A stretch of 64,000 nucleotides of DNA, taken from NCBI GenBank assembly GCA_013001055.1, contig JABDNH010000011.1, positions 16,914 through 80,913 of the forward strand. Direction: 5' to 3'. The notes beneath the pieces are model-generated. The model saw only the letters and a program-made list of their open reading frames with translations, was not told where the DNA came from and did not search any database. The translations under genes and the position numbers were made by a program. Below are positions 50,063 to 59,497 of the stretch, piece by piece; position 1 is the first letter of the stretch, and every line of letters begins with the position of its first letter. The stretch comes from Sphingomonas sp. Lineage in GTDB: Bacteria; Pseudomonadota; Alphaproteobacteria; Sphingomonadales; Sphingomonadaceae.

Positions 50063-51037
50063 CTACACAGTCTTTCTGGGCGGCGCCTTGGAGAGGTGCC
50101 AGCGCCCGTCAACCATCTCGACGAGTATCTTGCCCAAGGTGGCCTTCCCGCCGCCCTTCAACCGCTCCATCGCCCGTTCGAGATCGGGGCCGCGGGGGCT
50201 TCGATCACCAAGGCGGTCGAAACCGGCCAGCAGAAGCCGGCGAGTGATTTCATCGGGTAGGCCGCGCGTATCGATGACAAGCTTGTTTCGATCGCCGACC
50301 AGTCGCTTTTCGGCAAGCGTGGCGGTGAGCCACAGCAAGGCCTCGTCGGCCCGCTGCAAATGCCGCGCGCTGTTCGCGTATTGTCGCGAATCGCCAAAGC
50401 CGGCTTCCTTGAGCGCGGTACGAAGCTGCACCCGGTCAAAGCGGTCATCATCGTTCATCGGATCGTCGGCCACAGGGAGGCCTGCACGCATGACAAGCGC
50501 CATCAGCAGGACCTTTTCCCAATCGAGTAACGGGCGCACCAGCGTGACCTTGTCGCCCAGCGGGCGTTGTTCGCGGATACCCGACAGTCCCGAAAGACCC
50601 GCGCCGCGGGCAAGGCGCATCAACAGCGTCTCGGCCTGATCGTCGGCGTGATGGGCTGTCGCGACAAACGCCAGGTCGTTGCGCTGCGCCCAATTGCCGA
50701 TCATCGCGTACCGCATCTTGCGCGCCGCAGCTTCGATATTGGCGTCAGGGACGTCCTCGCCCCACTCGGCCTCGAGGATGGTGTGCGGAATGGCATGGGC
50801 CAGGCAAATCGCGGCGACGGTTCTCGCTTCCTGCGCGCTATCGGAACGCAGCGCATGATCGACGGTGACAGCCTGTATCATGCCGGGCCGTGCCGCGTTG
50901 GCAAGCAGCAGCAAGGCAAGGCTGTCCGCCCCTCCGGAGACGGCAAGGCCGACCGCCTCTGTGGCAGGAACCAGCCGGTCGAGCGATACAGAGAAGCGGT
51001 CGACCGCGACCTGATCGGGCATCAGGTCCTTGCTCAT
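50063..51037 (-). CDS. tilS: tRNA(Ile)-lysidine synthetase TilS
   Basis: A 324-residue enzyme. The PP-loop SGGADS (near residue 36) binds ATP, VDHALR and ATAHHADDQAETLLMRLARGAGLSGL are TilS landmarks, and a C-terminal DRSPRGPDLERAMERLKGGGKATLG completes it. It converts the wobble cytidine of tRNA-Ile(CAU) to lysidine, an essential decoding step. ATG 51037 has no clear SD; ATG 51022 downstream has AAGGA and could be the real start. Starts 7 bases after cpoB. Confidence 0.93.
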   Translation of the reverse strand: MSKDLMPDQVAVDRFSVSLDRLVPATEAVGLAVSGGADSLALLLLANAARPGMIQAVTVDHALRSDSAQEARTVAAICLAHAIPHTILEAEWGEDVPDANIEAAARKMRYAMIGNWAQRNDLAFVATAHHADDQAETLLMRLARGAGLSGLSGIREQRPLGDKVTLVRPLLDWEKVLLMALVMRAGLPVADDPMNDDDRFDRVQLRTALKEAGFGDSRQYANSARHLQRADEALLWLTATLAEKRLVGDRNKLVIDTRGLPDEITRRLLLAGFDRLGDRSPRGPDLERAMERLKGGGKATLGKILVEMVDGRWHLSKAPPRKTV

Positions 51038-51044
51038 GGGGTGA

Positions 51045-51935
51045 CTAGCTGCAGTTGGCGCGGGCCCGGGCATTGGGCAGGCGCTCGCGCAGATAATCGC
51101 GTACGCCGCTACCATAGACTTCTTCGAGCTCGTCATAGGCGCGGCAGGCCTGGCCGGGCTGGTTGAGTTCCATAAGCGCCTGCCCAAGGAAGAACAGGCT
51201 GTCGGCAGCGCGCTCGCCATCGGGATCGTCGCGATAATTGGCGAGCAACGCTTCGGCGGCCGCGCGCGGCTGGCCGCTGTCGAGAAGGGCGCGGCCGATC
51301 AGGTTGCGGGCCCAGCTGACTCGGCGGTGGCCGGGAAAGCTCGTCTCCATGGCGCGCAGGACCATGATGGCGCGTTCATTATTGCCGTCATTCCACAGGC
51401 GGTAGCCCTCGATATAGGCCTCTTCGCCCGCCAGTTCGAAATTGGGATCGTTGCTCGCCACCGCTTCGATCGGTTCATCGTCATTGGCGGGCGTATCGAT
51501 CTCGTTGCCGACCGGTTCGTCATCGGTTTCGAAACGCGGCGTGGAAACGAGCGGCGGCTCCTCCTCATCGGCGGGGTCGGTCAGACGCGTCACCATCTCG
51601 CCACGCAGGCGCGCGACTTCGGCTTCCATCTGGCCAAGGCGATACTGGCTTTCCTGACTTTCGCGGATCAACGTGGCGATCTGGCGTTCCAGCGTGTCAA
51701 TGCGGCCGGTGAGGATGTCGACAGACTGCCGCGTGGCGACGGGTTCGTCGTAAAATCCGGCCGTGCTGGCGGGCTGGCCATCGGGATAAACCTGCCGCTG
51801 CATCTGGCGCACCTGCCGTTCGACCCGTTCGATACGGTCGCGGTTTTCGCGTTCGCGGGCGCGGTCGCTTTCCTGCGCGAAGGCGGGTTGCGCAATGAAC
51901 AGGGTGGCAAGGAGGGCGATGAATAGTCGTTTCAT
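51045..51935 (-). CDS. cpoB: Cell division coordinator CpoB (YbgF)
   Basis: A 296-residue periplasmic protein with a signal peptide (ending AFA, residue 20). A coiled-coil trimerisation region (about 22-60 and 75-115, heptad-like with many Arg/Glu/Gln) precedes an acidic linker and a TPR domain from about residue 155 (YIEGYRLWNDGNNERAIMVLRAM and following helices), the layout of CpoB/YbgF. It links the Tol-Pal system with peptidoglycan synthesis during division. tol-pal genes are not in the window. Confidence 0.9.
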   Translation of the reverse strand: MKRLFIALLATLFIAQPAFAQESDRARERENRDRIERVERQVRQMQRQVYPDGQPASTAGFYDEPVATRQSVDILTGRIDTLERQIATLIRESQESQYRLGQMEAEVARLRGEMVTRLTDPADEEEPPLVSTPRFETDDEPVGNEIDTPANDDEPIEAVASNDPNFELAGEEAYIEGYRLWNDGNNERAIMVLRAMETSFPGHRRVSWARNLIGRALLDSGQPRAAAEALLANYRDDPDGERAADSLFFLGQALMELNQPGQACRAYDELEEVYGSGVRDYLRERLPNARARANCS

Positions 51936-51998
51936 GGTCGATCCGATTGTTTTGGCGTTTGTTGCATGGCGTGTCGTACCTGACTGCCCAATGAATCC

Positions 51999-52880
51999 TT
52001 ATCCATTGTCTCCGGCCGTCTCTTCTCCGGCGGAAGTCGTCGCATCCCGACCGGCCTCAGCAGGCGCATTTTGAGGTGCTGCCGGAGTGGTTAGGGCAGG
52101 TGCGCCGCTTTGCCGACCGCGGAGCAGATCGGGCGGCAGCAAGCTGACGCCAGACACGCGTTCGCCATCGGGGCCAACCTGCGGCGCATCGTTGCTGCCG
52201 ACAAGAATACGCAGGCCTTCGGGACGCGCGGTTTCCAGCATCGGCGCCGCGGCGTCCAAGGGAACCGTATAACTGTTATTGGGCCCGAGCTCGGTTTCGA
52301 CGAGTGTCTCGCTGCCATCGGTGATGCGTATCCAGACCGGGCTATCGGCCATCAGCATCACGCGCTGCGCAGTAACGACCTCGCTACCGGCCGTATCCGT
52401 TTCGCCTTCTTCTTCTTCTTCAGGTCCGATGGTGCTCAGCGTGGGCGGTTCGGCTCCTTGGGCGCCCAGCAAGCTTCGCTCGGTATAGACGACGAAGAAA
52501 ACGATTGCCGCGATCAGCGCGAGGATCGCGCCCCAAACCAGCCATCTGGGCATCGATCGGTTGGGATCGACCGGTTCGAAACCGGTCGGCTCTTCCACGC
52601 GCGGCGCAAATCCGTCCATTTCCTCGCGCAACTGGGCAGATACCTCGTCCACATCCATGCCGAGGACGCGGGCGTAATTCTTGGCAAAACCCATCGAATA
52701 GGTCGGTGCAGGCAGTTCGGAATAGTTGCCGGTCTCGAGATTGTTGAGGTGGCGCTTGGGGATCCGCGTCGTTGCCGCGACATCGTCGATCGACAATTCC
52801 TTGGCCTCGCGCGCTTCCTTGAAGCGCTGACCGAGCGGCACGACGTGCGGCAATTCTTCCTGTTCGAACTCTTCGTCCAT
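51999..52880 (-). CDS. RodZ-like helix-turn-helix membrane protein
   Basis: A 293-residue protein. The N-terminal helix-turn-helix (about 14-80: LGQRFKEAREAKELSIDDVAATTRIPKRHLNNLE) matches RodZ, a single TM segment lies at about 112-132, and a periplasmic domain (DUF4115-like, DSPVWIRITDGSETLVETELGPNNSYTVPL) follows. RodZ connects MreB to the cell-wall elongation machinery. The C-terminus is low-complexity, Ala/Pro/Thr-rich. Confidence 0.88.
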   Translation of the reverse strand: MDEEFEQEELPHVVPLGQRFKEAREAKELSIDDVAATTRIPKRHLNNLETGNYSELPAPTYSMGFAKNYARVLGMDVDEVSAQLREEMDGFAPRVEEPTGFEPVDPNRSMPRWLVWGAILALIAAIVFFVVYTERSLLGAQGAEPPTLSTIGPEEEEEGETDTAGSEVVTAQRVMLMADSPVWIRITDGSETLVETELGPNNSYTVPLDAAAPMLETARPEGLRILVGSNDAPQVGPDGERVSGVSLLPPDLLRGRQSGAPALTTPAAPQNAPAEAGRDATTSAGEETAGDNG

Positions 52881-52947
52881 CAGCCACTCCCTCTGATGCC
52901 ACTGTTGAAAGCCAAGGCCGCGCTGTCAACGCGAAAAGGGCAGTGTC

Positions 52948-55209
52948 CTAGCTCAAATCAACCGCTTGCTGACGTGCCCAGTCGATTACCGCCTCGCGGA
53001 ACATCTTCGGCGGGTCGGCAAGCAGGCCCTCAAACTCGCGACGGGCAGCGCTGGCGTCGAGCGAGTGGATCATCGCCTTGAGTGGACCAAGCGCGGCCGG
53101 CGTGACCGAAAAGGCTTCCATGCCAATGGCGATTAGCGCCAACGCCTCTGGCGGGCGCCCCCCCATTTCGCCGCATACGCGCACAGGCACGTTGGCTTCC
53201 TTGCACTGGCCGACGATGCGTTTGAGGAAGCGCAGGATGGACGGGCTGAGCCAGTCGTAACGATCGGCCAGGCGCGGGTCCGCGCGATCGGCCGCGAACA
53301 GGAACTGCGTGAGGTCGTTGGTGCCGATCGACAGGAAGTCGAGCCGCGGCAGCAACTGGTCGAGCATTTCGGCAAGGCTGGGGACTTCGAGCATGCAGCC
53401 ATATTCGATGACCGTGGGCAATACACGTTTACGATCGCGCAGCCATTGCACTTCCTTTTCAAAGAGTTGGCGGGCTTCTTCGAACTCCCAGGGCTCGGAG
53501 ACCATCGGGAACATGACGCGCAAATGGCGGCCGCCCGCCGCTTCAATCAGCGCGCGCGCCTGGGCTTTCATCAGCGCCTTGCGATCGAGGCTGAGCCGCA
53601 ACGCGCGCCAGCCCATCGCCGGGTTTTCGGCCTCGTCCTTCTCATTGAGATAAGGCAGCGCCTTGTCGCCGCCAATGTCGAGCGTGCGGAAGATGACGGG
53701 CCGGTCGCCGGCGGCATCGAGCACGTCCTTGTATAGCTTTTGCTGGCTTTCGCGGCCGGGGAGGCGCGCGGCGATCAGGAACTGGAACTCGGTGCGGAAC
53801 AGACCGATCCCCTCGGCACCGTTTGCAGCAAGCTGGGCGGCATCTTCGGGCAGGCCGGCATTCACCATCAGCTGGATGCGCACGCCATCGATCGTCTCGG
53901 CGGGCTGGTCCTTGAGCGCGGCATATTCGGCGCGGCGTTTCTGCGTCGTCGCCATGCGCATGTCGAAACTGTCGATGGTGGTGCGCGACGGGCGCACGCA
54001 GATCGATCCCTGGTCGCCATCGACGAGAATCTCGTCGCCGTCATTGGCGATGTGCCGGATGTCCTCGATCTTGCCGACGGTGGGCACGCCCATGGCGCGC
54101 GCGACAATGGTGACATGGCTGGTCAGCGAGCCTTCCTGGAGGACGACGCCTTTCAGGCGCCGCCGGTCATATTCGAGCAGCTCGGCGGGCCCGAGATTGC
54201 GCGCAATGAGGATGGTGTCCTCATCGAGACCGGTCTGCGCCGCCGTCGTCATCCGCCCGGCAACGATGCGAAGCAGGCGGTTCGACAGATCTTCGAGGTC
54301 GTGCATTCGCTCGGCGAGCAAGGGATCGTCGATTTCCTTCATCCGCGTGCGCGTATGCTGCTGGACGCGTTCGATCGCCGCCTCGGCGGTCAGGCCGCTA
54401 TCGATGGCCTCGTTGATGCGCCGCGCCCACCCTTCGTCATAGGCAAACATCTTGTAGGTCTCGAGGATCTCTTCATGTTCGCCCGTGGTGCCGAATTCGG
54501 CATCGCGGGTCATATTGTCGATCTGCTCGCGCATCTTGCGGAAGGCGGCGTAGACACGGGCGCGTTCGGCCTCCGTATCTTCCGCCACCGTATGTTCGAC
54601 GGTGACCTTGGGCTGGTGGAAGACCGCTTTGCCGCGCGCCATGCCGGTGACGAGCTGGAGCCCGCCGAGCTGCTGTTCGCCCGACGAGCGGCTGCGCCCG
54701 CGTGTGCCATCGGCGATACCGGCATTGGCCAGCATTTCGCTCATTACCATGGCGACGGTCTGCAGCGCCTCGATCTCGACGTCCTCATATTTGCGGCTGT
54801 CTTCGTGCTGGACGGTGAGGACTCCGATGGGCGCCTCGCGGCGCACGATCGGTATGCCTGCAAAGCTGTGGAAATGTTCTTCACCCGTCTCGGGACGGTA
54901 GGAGAATTGCGGGTGGGCGCTGGCCTCTTCGAGATTGAGGACGCGGGTCTGCTCGGCAATCGTGCCGACGAGGCCTTCGCCCAGACCCAATCGGGTCACG
55001 TGCACGGCGTCCTTGTTGAGACCGTGGGTCGCGTAAAGCTCGAGCATATTGTCGCGCATGACGTAGATCGAGCAGACCTCGCTCGCCATCTTGTCGGCGA
55101 TCAGGTCGACAACATGGTCGAGCTTCGACTGCGCGGTGCCGCGGCCGGCCATCACGTCGTGTAAGCCGGTCAGGATTTCGCGGGCGGAGGCGACTGCGCT
55201 TTCTACCAT
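52948..55209 (-). CDS. ptsP: Nitrogen PTS phosphoenolpyruvate-protein phosphotransferase PtsP
   Basis: A 753-residue EI-Ntr. The N-terminal GAF domain (about 1-165) is followed by the enzyme I domains: the phosphohistidine loop GSLTSHVTIVARAMGVPTVG, then a PEP-binding barrel with ALRLSLDRKALMKAQARA and FLSIGTNDLTQF, and VCGEMGGRP near the C-terminus. It passes phosphate from PEP to NPr and EIIA-Ntr to link nitrogen and carbon status. The other PTS-Ntr genes are not adjacent. Confidence 0.95.
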   Translation of the reverse strand: MVESAVASAREILTGLHDVMAGRGTAQSKLDHVVDLIADKMASEVCSIYVMRDNMLELYATHGLNKDAVHVTRLGLGEGLVGTIAEQTRVLNLEEASAHPQFSYRPETGEEHFHSFAGIPIVRREAPIGVLTVQHEDSRKYEDVEIEALQTVAMVMSEMLANAGIADGTRGRSRSSGEQQLGGLQLVTGMARGKAVFHQPKVTVEHTVAEDTEAERARVYAAFRKMREQIDNMTRDAEFGTTGEHEEILETYKMFAYDEGWARRINEAIDSGLTAEAAIERVQQHTRTRMKEIDDPLLAERMHDLEDLSNRLLRIVAGRMTTAAQTGLDEDTILIARNLGPAELLEYDRRRLKGVVLQEGSLTSHVTIVARAMGVPTVGKIEDIRHIANDGDEILVDGDQGSICVRPSRTTIDSFDMRMATTQKRRAEYAALKDQPAETIDGVRIQLMVNAGLPEDAAQLAANGAEGIGLFRTEFQFLIAARLPGRESQQKLYKDVLDAAGDRPVIFRTLDIGGDKALPYLNEKDEAENPAMGWRALRLSLDRKALMKAQARALIEAAGGRHLRVMFPMVSEPWEFEEARQLFEKEVQWLRDRKRVLPTVIEYGCMLEVPSLAEMLDQLLPRLDFLSIGTNDLTQFLFAADRADPRLADRYDWLSPSILRFLKRIVGQCKEANVPVRVCGEMGGRPPEALALIAIGMEAFSVTPAALGPLKAMIHSLDASAARREFEGLLADPPKMFREAVIDWARQQAVDLS

Positions 55210-55242
55210 GCGCGAGGGACTAGCAGGGCAGGCTTTAAGAAA

Positions 55243-56301
55243 CTAGCCGCGCGTCTCTAGCGCAGCGGCCGCTTCGTCCATCAGTTCGGCGAGGATGTCG
55301 GCGACCGGCTCTTCCTTCTTGACCATGCCGACCGATTGCCCCGCCATCACGCTGCCGCTTTCCACATCGCCATCGATGACCGCGCGCTTGAGGGCGCCGG
55401 CCCAATAATGTTCGATCTGGAGCTGGGCTTCGGCCATCTCGACGCTGCCCTTGTCGAGAAGGTCGGCGACCTCGCGCTGCTTGGCCGCAAAATTCTCCAT
55501 TTCGCGGTTTTTGAGCGCGCGGACAGGGATAACTGGCAGGCGCGGGTCGATCTGGACCGAAGGAATGGCATCGCGTGCCGAGGCGCGGATGAACATCTTC
55601 TTGAAATTCTCGTGCGCGATGCTTTCGGTCGCGCAGACCAGACGGGTGCCGATCTGGACGCCCACCGCGCCCATTTCGAGATAGGCGGCGATCGCTTCGC
55701 CGCGCCCGATACCGCCCGCGACGAAGACCGGAATTTCCTCGGCCATGGCCGGCAGGATTTCCTGTGCCAAAACGCTGGTCGAGACAGGTCCGATATGGCC
55801 GCCCGCTTCCATGCCCTCGACGACCAGCGCATCGACGCCCGAACGCTTCAGCTTCTTCGCCAGCGCAAGCGCGGGAGCGAAGGCGATCAGCTTGGCGCCG
55901 TTGCCCTTGATCCGCTCGATCGCCTTGCCCGGCGGCAGGCCGCCCGCAAGCACGATATGGCCAACCTCGTGACGCGCGCAAATGTCGATCAGCGCGTCGA
56001 GATCGGGATGCATCGTGATCAGGTTCACGCCGAACGGCTTGCTCGTGCGCTTCTTGGTCTCGGCGATTTCGGTGTCGAGCAATTCGGGCGTCATCGCGCC
56101 GCACGCGATCACGCCGAAGCCGCCCGCATTGGAAATGGCGGATACGAGATTGCGTTCGGACACCCAACTCATCGCGCCGCCCATGATGGCTGTCTGGCAT
56201 CCGAGGAAATCGGTGCCCCGCTTCATCAGTTCGGCCAGCCGGCCAGCACCTGTGCCGCCGGGCATCGGCCGGGGTTCCGCGATCAAACCTTCACCACTCA
56301 T
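55243..56301 (-). CDS. Nitronate monooxygenase / FabK-like flavoenzyme
   Basis: A 352-residue TIM-barrel FMN protein. GGAMSWVSERNLVSAISNAGGFGVIACG at the N-terminus, FGVNLITMHP, VVEGMEAGGHIG and FVAGGIGRGEAIAAYLEMGAVGVQIGTR are landmarks of the 2-nitropropane dioxygenase-like family, which includes nitronate monooxygenases and FabK enoyl-ACP reductases. Substrate cannot be separated on sequence alone. The start follows lysC by 9 bases, so the two share a transcript. Confidence 0.88.
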   Translation of the reverse strand: MSGEGLIAEPRPMPGGTGAGRLAELMKRGTDFLGCQTAIMGGAMSWVSERNLVSAISNAGGFGVIACGAMTPELLDTEIAETKKRTSKPFGVNLITMHPDLDALIDICARHEVGHIVLAGGLPPGKAIERIKGNGAKLIAFAPALALAKKLKRSGVDALVVEGMEAGGHIGPVSTSVLAQEILPAMAEEIPVFVAGGIGRGEAIAAYLEMGAVGVQIGTRLVCATESIAHENFKKMFIRASARDAIPSVQIDPRLPVIPVRALKNREMENFAAKQREVADLLDKGSVEMAEAQLQIEHYWAGALKRAVIDGDVESGSVMAGQSVGMVKKEEPVADILAELMDEAAAALETRG

Positions 56302-56310
56302 AAAATCTTC

Positions 56311-57486
56311 CTAACTGTCGAGCCCGAAGGCCGTATGGAGGGCGCGCACGGCGACATCGACAGCATTGTCGTCGATGAGCGCCGCGGCTCGAATTTCGCC
56401 GCTCGAGGCCAGGTGCACCGCGATATCGCGGTCGGCGAGCACGGCGTAGAACCTTGCGGTGAGTTGCGGGTCCGAACGAAGGCCCACACCGACGATCGAG
56501 ATTTTGGCGACATCCTCATTGGTGTCGATGCTGCCGGCGCCAGCTTCCTCGAGCAGGGCGATCGCCTGCACCATTGCGGCGCGCGGCACCGTGAGCCTGA
56601 GCCCGCCATCGGCCTGGCTCAGCATGTCGGCGACGATCCCGGCATCGGCGAGTGCACCGATAGCCGCAGCAATGCCGATGTCGCTTGCGCTTACAAGAAC
56701 TTCGCCTCTATCGGCAGCGATTCCGGCAATGGCGGTGCGTTCCATATCCTCTCCCAATTCAGCGACAATGCTCGTGCCCGGCACGTCCTCGAATGCGGAC
56801 ACGACCCGCAGTGGCATATTCTCGCGCATGGCCAGGCCGACCGAGCGGACCTGCAACACCTTTGCCCCGGCGCCCGCCAGTTCAAGCATTTCCTCGAAGC
56901 TGATCGCGTCGAGCTTGCGTGCCTTGGGCGTGAGGCGCGGGTCGGTGGTATAGACGCCATCGACGTCGGTATAGATGTCGCAGCGATCGGCCTTCACGCC
57001 TGCCGCGATCGCGACCGCGCTGGTGTCCGATCCACCGCGGCCGAGCGTCGCCAGGCGTCCTTCACCGGTCGCGCCCTGGAAGCCCGGAATGACACAGATA
57101 GCGCCTTCGTGCAGGGCTTCCGACAGTAGGTCGCTTTCCACCTTTTCGACACGGGCATTGCTGTGCACCCCGCTGGCTTTCACCAGTTGCCAACCCATGA
57201 AGCTGCGCGCCTCAAGCCCGCTATTCTGAAGCGTCATTGCGAGCAGGCCCGCGGTTACCTGCTCGCCGCTGGCGACAACTACGTCATATTCGCGCGGGTC
57301 GTGAGTGGCGGCGGCTTCCTTGCAGAACTGCACCAGCCGGTCGGTTTCGCCGGCCATTGCGGACACCACGACCAGCACCTCATCGCCATTGGCAGCCTGG
57401 CGCGCGACGATGTCGGCTACATGGCGGATCCGCTCGATGCCTGCCATCGAGGTACCACCAAACTTCATGACAATGCGCTCGCCCAT
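56311..57486 (-). CDS. lysC: Aspartate kinase
   Basis: A 391-residue kinase phosphorylating aspartate for Lys/Thr/Met synthesis and diaminopimelate for peptidoglycan. KFGGTS lies at residues 8-13, TLGRGGSDTSA is the substrate site, YTDVDGVYTTDPR follows, and two C-terminal ACT domains (about 265-391) probably give Lys/Thr feedback control. Start MGERIVMKF after GGGGT. Divergent from ubiG with only 27 bases between start codons. Confidence 0.95.
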   Translation of the reverse strand: MGERIVMKFGGTSMAGIERIRHVADIVARQAANGDEVLVVVSAMAGETDRLVQFCKEAAATHDPREYDVVVASGEQVTAGLLAMTLQNSGLEARSFMGWQLVKASGVHSNARVEKVESDLLSEALHEGAICVIPGFQGATGEGRLATLGRGGSDTSAVAIAAGVKADRCDIYTDVDGVYTTDPRLTPKARKLDAISFEEMLELAGAGAKVLQVRSVGLAMRENMPLRVVSAFEDVPGTSIVAELGEDMERTAIAGIAADRGEVLVSASDIGIAAAIGALADAGIVADMLSQADGGLRLTVPRAAMVQAIALLEEAGAGSIDTNEDVAKISIVGVGLRSDPQLTARFYAVLADRDIAVHLASSGEIRAAALIDDNAVDVAVRALHTAFGLDS

Positions 57487-57513
57487 AGAACCCCAAGCTG
57501 GTAGGGAGCGATC

Positions 57514-58233
57514 ATGGTGAAGACAAGCATCCTTGATAAGGAAGCCGCGCATTTCGACGGCATGGCCGACGACTGGTGGGATCCCAAGGGCAAGAGCGCG
57601 ATGCTCCACAAGCTCAATCCCGTGCGGCTGAACTATGTGCGCGATCAGGTTGACCAGCATTTTCACTGTGATGAATGCGGTTTCCGTCCGCTGGCAGGTA
57701 GAAGCGCGCTCGATGTGGGATGCGGGGCAGGGCTTCTCGCCGAACCGTTGGCGCGGCTTGGCGCAGAGGTGTCGGGTGTCGATGCCGCCGCCGAGGTAAT
57801 TGCTGTCGCAAAGGCCCACGCCAAGGCGGGCGGGCTCGACATCGATTATCACGCAGGCGGCGTCGAGAATATCGAGGGTAGCTACGATCTCGTGACAGCG
57901 ATGGAAGTGGTCGAGCACGTCGCCGACCCGGCGGCGTTCGTCGCCGACTTGGCGGCGCGCGTTGCGCCGGGCGGCCTATTGATCATGTCGACACCCAACA
58001 AGACGGCCTGGTCGCGCCTGCTGACGATCACGCTCGCCGAAGGGTTCGGTCAGATTCCGCGCGGCACGCATGATTTCGAGCAATTCCTGCCGCCCGAAGA
58101 GCTCACTTCAATGATCGAAGCTGCAGGCATGAAGGTGATCGATACGCGCGGCATTGCGGTCAGCCCGCTCCAAGGATTCCACCTTAGCGAAGATACGCGG
58201 CTGAACTATCTGTTGACGGCGGTGAAAGCTTAA
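57514..58233 (+). CDS. ubiG: Ubiquinone biosynthesis O-methyltransferase UbiG
   Basis: A 239-residue SAM methyltransferase. DVGCGAGLLAEPLARLGAEVSGVDAA is the SAM site, WWDPKGKSAMLHKLNPVRLNY the UbiG N-terminal signature and EVVEHVADPAAF a later conserved segment. It performs both O-methylations in ubiquinone synthesis. SD TAGGGAGCG is good. Convergent with the GST gene, overlapping 4 bases. Confidence 0.96.
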   Translation: MVKTSILDKEAAHFDGMADDWWDPKGKSAMLHKLNPVRLNYVRDQVDQHFHCDECGFRPLAGRSALDVGCGAGLLAEPLARLGAEVSGVDAAAEVIAVAKAHAKAGGLDIDYHAGGVENIEGSYDLVTAMEVVEHVADPAAFVADLAARVAPGGLLIMSTPNKTAWSRLLTITLAEGFGQIPRGTHDFEQFLPPEELTSMIEAAGMKVIDTRGIAVSPLQGFHLSEDTRLNYLLTAVKA

Positions 58234-58901
58234 AAGTCGACCTTATCGTAGTGCGATGGCGGGACGATGCCGTCCATGCGCTCGCCGAGAAGCGGGCGGA
58301 AGCAGGGGCGCGATTTCATGACGCTGTACCAGGCCTTGCTTTGATCGTGCCCGCGCCAGTCGATGCCGCCGAGATAATCGACCACGCTGATCTGCGCGGC
58401 AGCAGCGAAATCGGCAAGGCTCAGGCTGTTGCCCGCCATCCAGCGACGATGATCGAGCAAATAGTCGGCATAATCGAGATAGGCGTTGGCGACCCGCATC
58501 GAATTGCGCAGCGCCATCGTGTCGGGGCTCTCGTGCGTGACGATACGCTTGGTCATGCGCTCATGCAGGATCGGACCCGTCACATCGCGGAAGAATTTTT
58601 CGTCATACCATTCGGTAAGGCGACGGATTTCGGCGCGTTGTGCGGCCGAGCCTTGTAGCATCGGCGCCTTTTCAACGGTTTCATCGAAATATTCGGCAAT
58701 CGGCTGTGACCCGATCAAGACCACTTTTGCATCGGTCTCGACCAGCACCGGCGTTTCGGCAGCGGGGTTCAGATCGACAAACTCGTCGCGTCGTTCCCAC
58801 GGATGTTCCTTGACCAGTTCATGCGCTACGCCCTTCTCACCCAGCGCTAGACGCACCTTGCGCGAAAAGGGACAAAGCGGGAATTGGTAGAGCTGCCACA
58901 T
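58230..58901 (-). CDS. Glutathione S-transferase family protein
   Basis: A 223-residue protein with a thioredoxin-like N-terminal domain (FPLCPFSRKVRLALGEKGV, the CPFS start of many bacterial GSTs with Ser or Cys near the glutathione thiol) and a helical C-terminal domain including GNSLSLADFAAAAQISVVDYLG. Typical of bacterial GSTs involved in detoxification; substrate unknown. Confidence 0.9.
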   Translation of the reverse strand: MWQLYQFPLCPFSRKVRLALGEKGVAHELVKEHPWERRDEFVDLNPAAETPVLVETDAKVVLIGSQPIAEYFDETVEKAPMLQGSAAQRAEIRRLTEWYDEKFFRDVTGPILHERMTKRIVTHESPDTMALRNSMRVANAYLDYADYLLDHRRWMAGNSLSLADFAAAAQISVVDYLGGIDWRGHDQSKAWYSVMKSRPCFRPLLGERMDGIVPPSHYDKVDF

Positions 58902-58980
58902 AGGTTAACACCTACGGACGAGCGGTCTGCCCTTCAAGCAGGAGAGGCCGACTTATCCACGGATTATTGCGTTACGTGGA

Positions 58981-59430
58981 TCAGTCGCGTGCAATCGCTT
59001 CGAGCTCGGCGCGTAGCGTTTCGACCGCAGCGAGCAGCGCCGGCAGCGTGACGGCGGCGGCGTCGATACCCGCTTCGATGCGGGGCCGGTTTTCCGCGAT
59101 GGCCATCGCCAGTTCGTCGCCGATCTCGCGCCCATCCACATCCATCACATCGCCCAGCGTCCGGGTACGATCCGCATCGGTGGGTTCACGTCCTTCGATC
59201 GCTGCCTCGATGTTGCCGATCGGCAGCGTCTCGAGCACGGCGACGAGCGCCTCGGTGGAGCGCGCCGCTTTTTCCGGCAAATCCGGATCGTCGAGAATGC
59301 GGCCAAGGTCGGCGCGCACGCTCTGCTCGAACTGTTCGGTCACTGCTTCGTGATCGACTTCTTGCGCACTGGCAGGCGTGGCAATGCCTAGCCCGATGGC
59401 GGCGGCTGGGATCATCACAAGATAACGCAT
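58981..59430 (-). CDS. Exported hypothetical protein
   Basis: A 149-residue protein. The signal peptide (ending ASA, residue 22) leaves a helical, acidic mature part with heptad-like spacing (SVRADLGRILDDPDLPEKAARSTEAL). No Cys, no recognisable domain. Start at MRYLVMIP is the only ATG giving a signal peptide; the frame stays open upstream into the next gene's end. It is the last of three small exported proteins transcribed together. Function unknown. Confidence 0.7.
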   Translation of the reverse strand: MRYLVMIPAAAIGLGIATPASAQEVDHEAVTEQFEQSVRADLGRILDDPDLPEKAARSTEALVAVLETLPIGNIEAAIEGREPTDADRTRTLGDVMDVDGREIGDELAMAIAENRPRIEAGIDAAAVTLPALLAAVETLRAELEAIARD

Positions 59431-59497
59431 ACGACTCGTCACTCCCGAAAACTTGTTTGGGAACAAGACGATAGCGGATTTGCCGCGAAAGTGAAGC

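Noticed and set aside
53740..55164. Plus-strand open frame opposite ptsP
   Set aside because: Antisense shadow of a clear enzyme I gene; no family features.
58953..58961. Single DnaA-box-like TTATCCACG
   Set aside because: One isolated near-match with no cluster, no AT-rich unwinding region and no dnaA/dnaN or parAB nearby.
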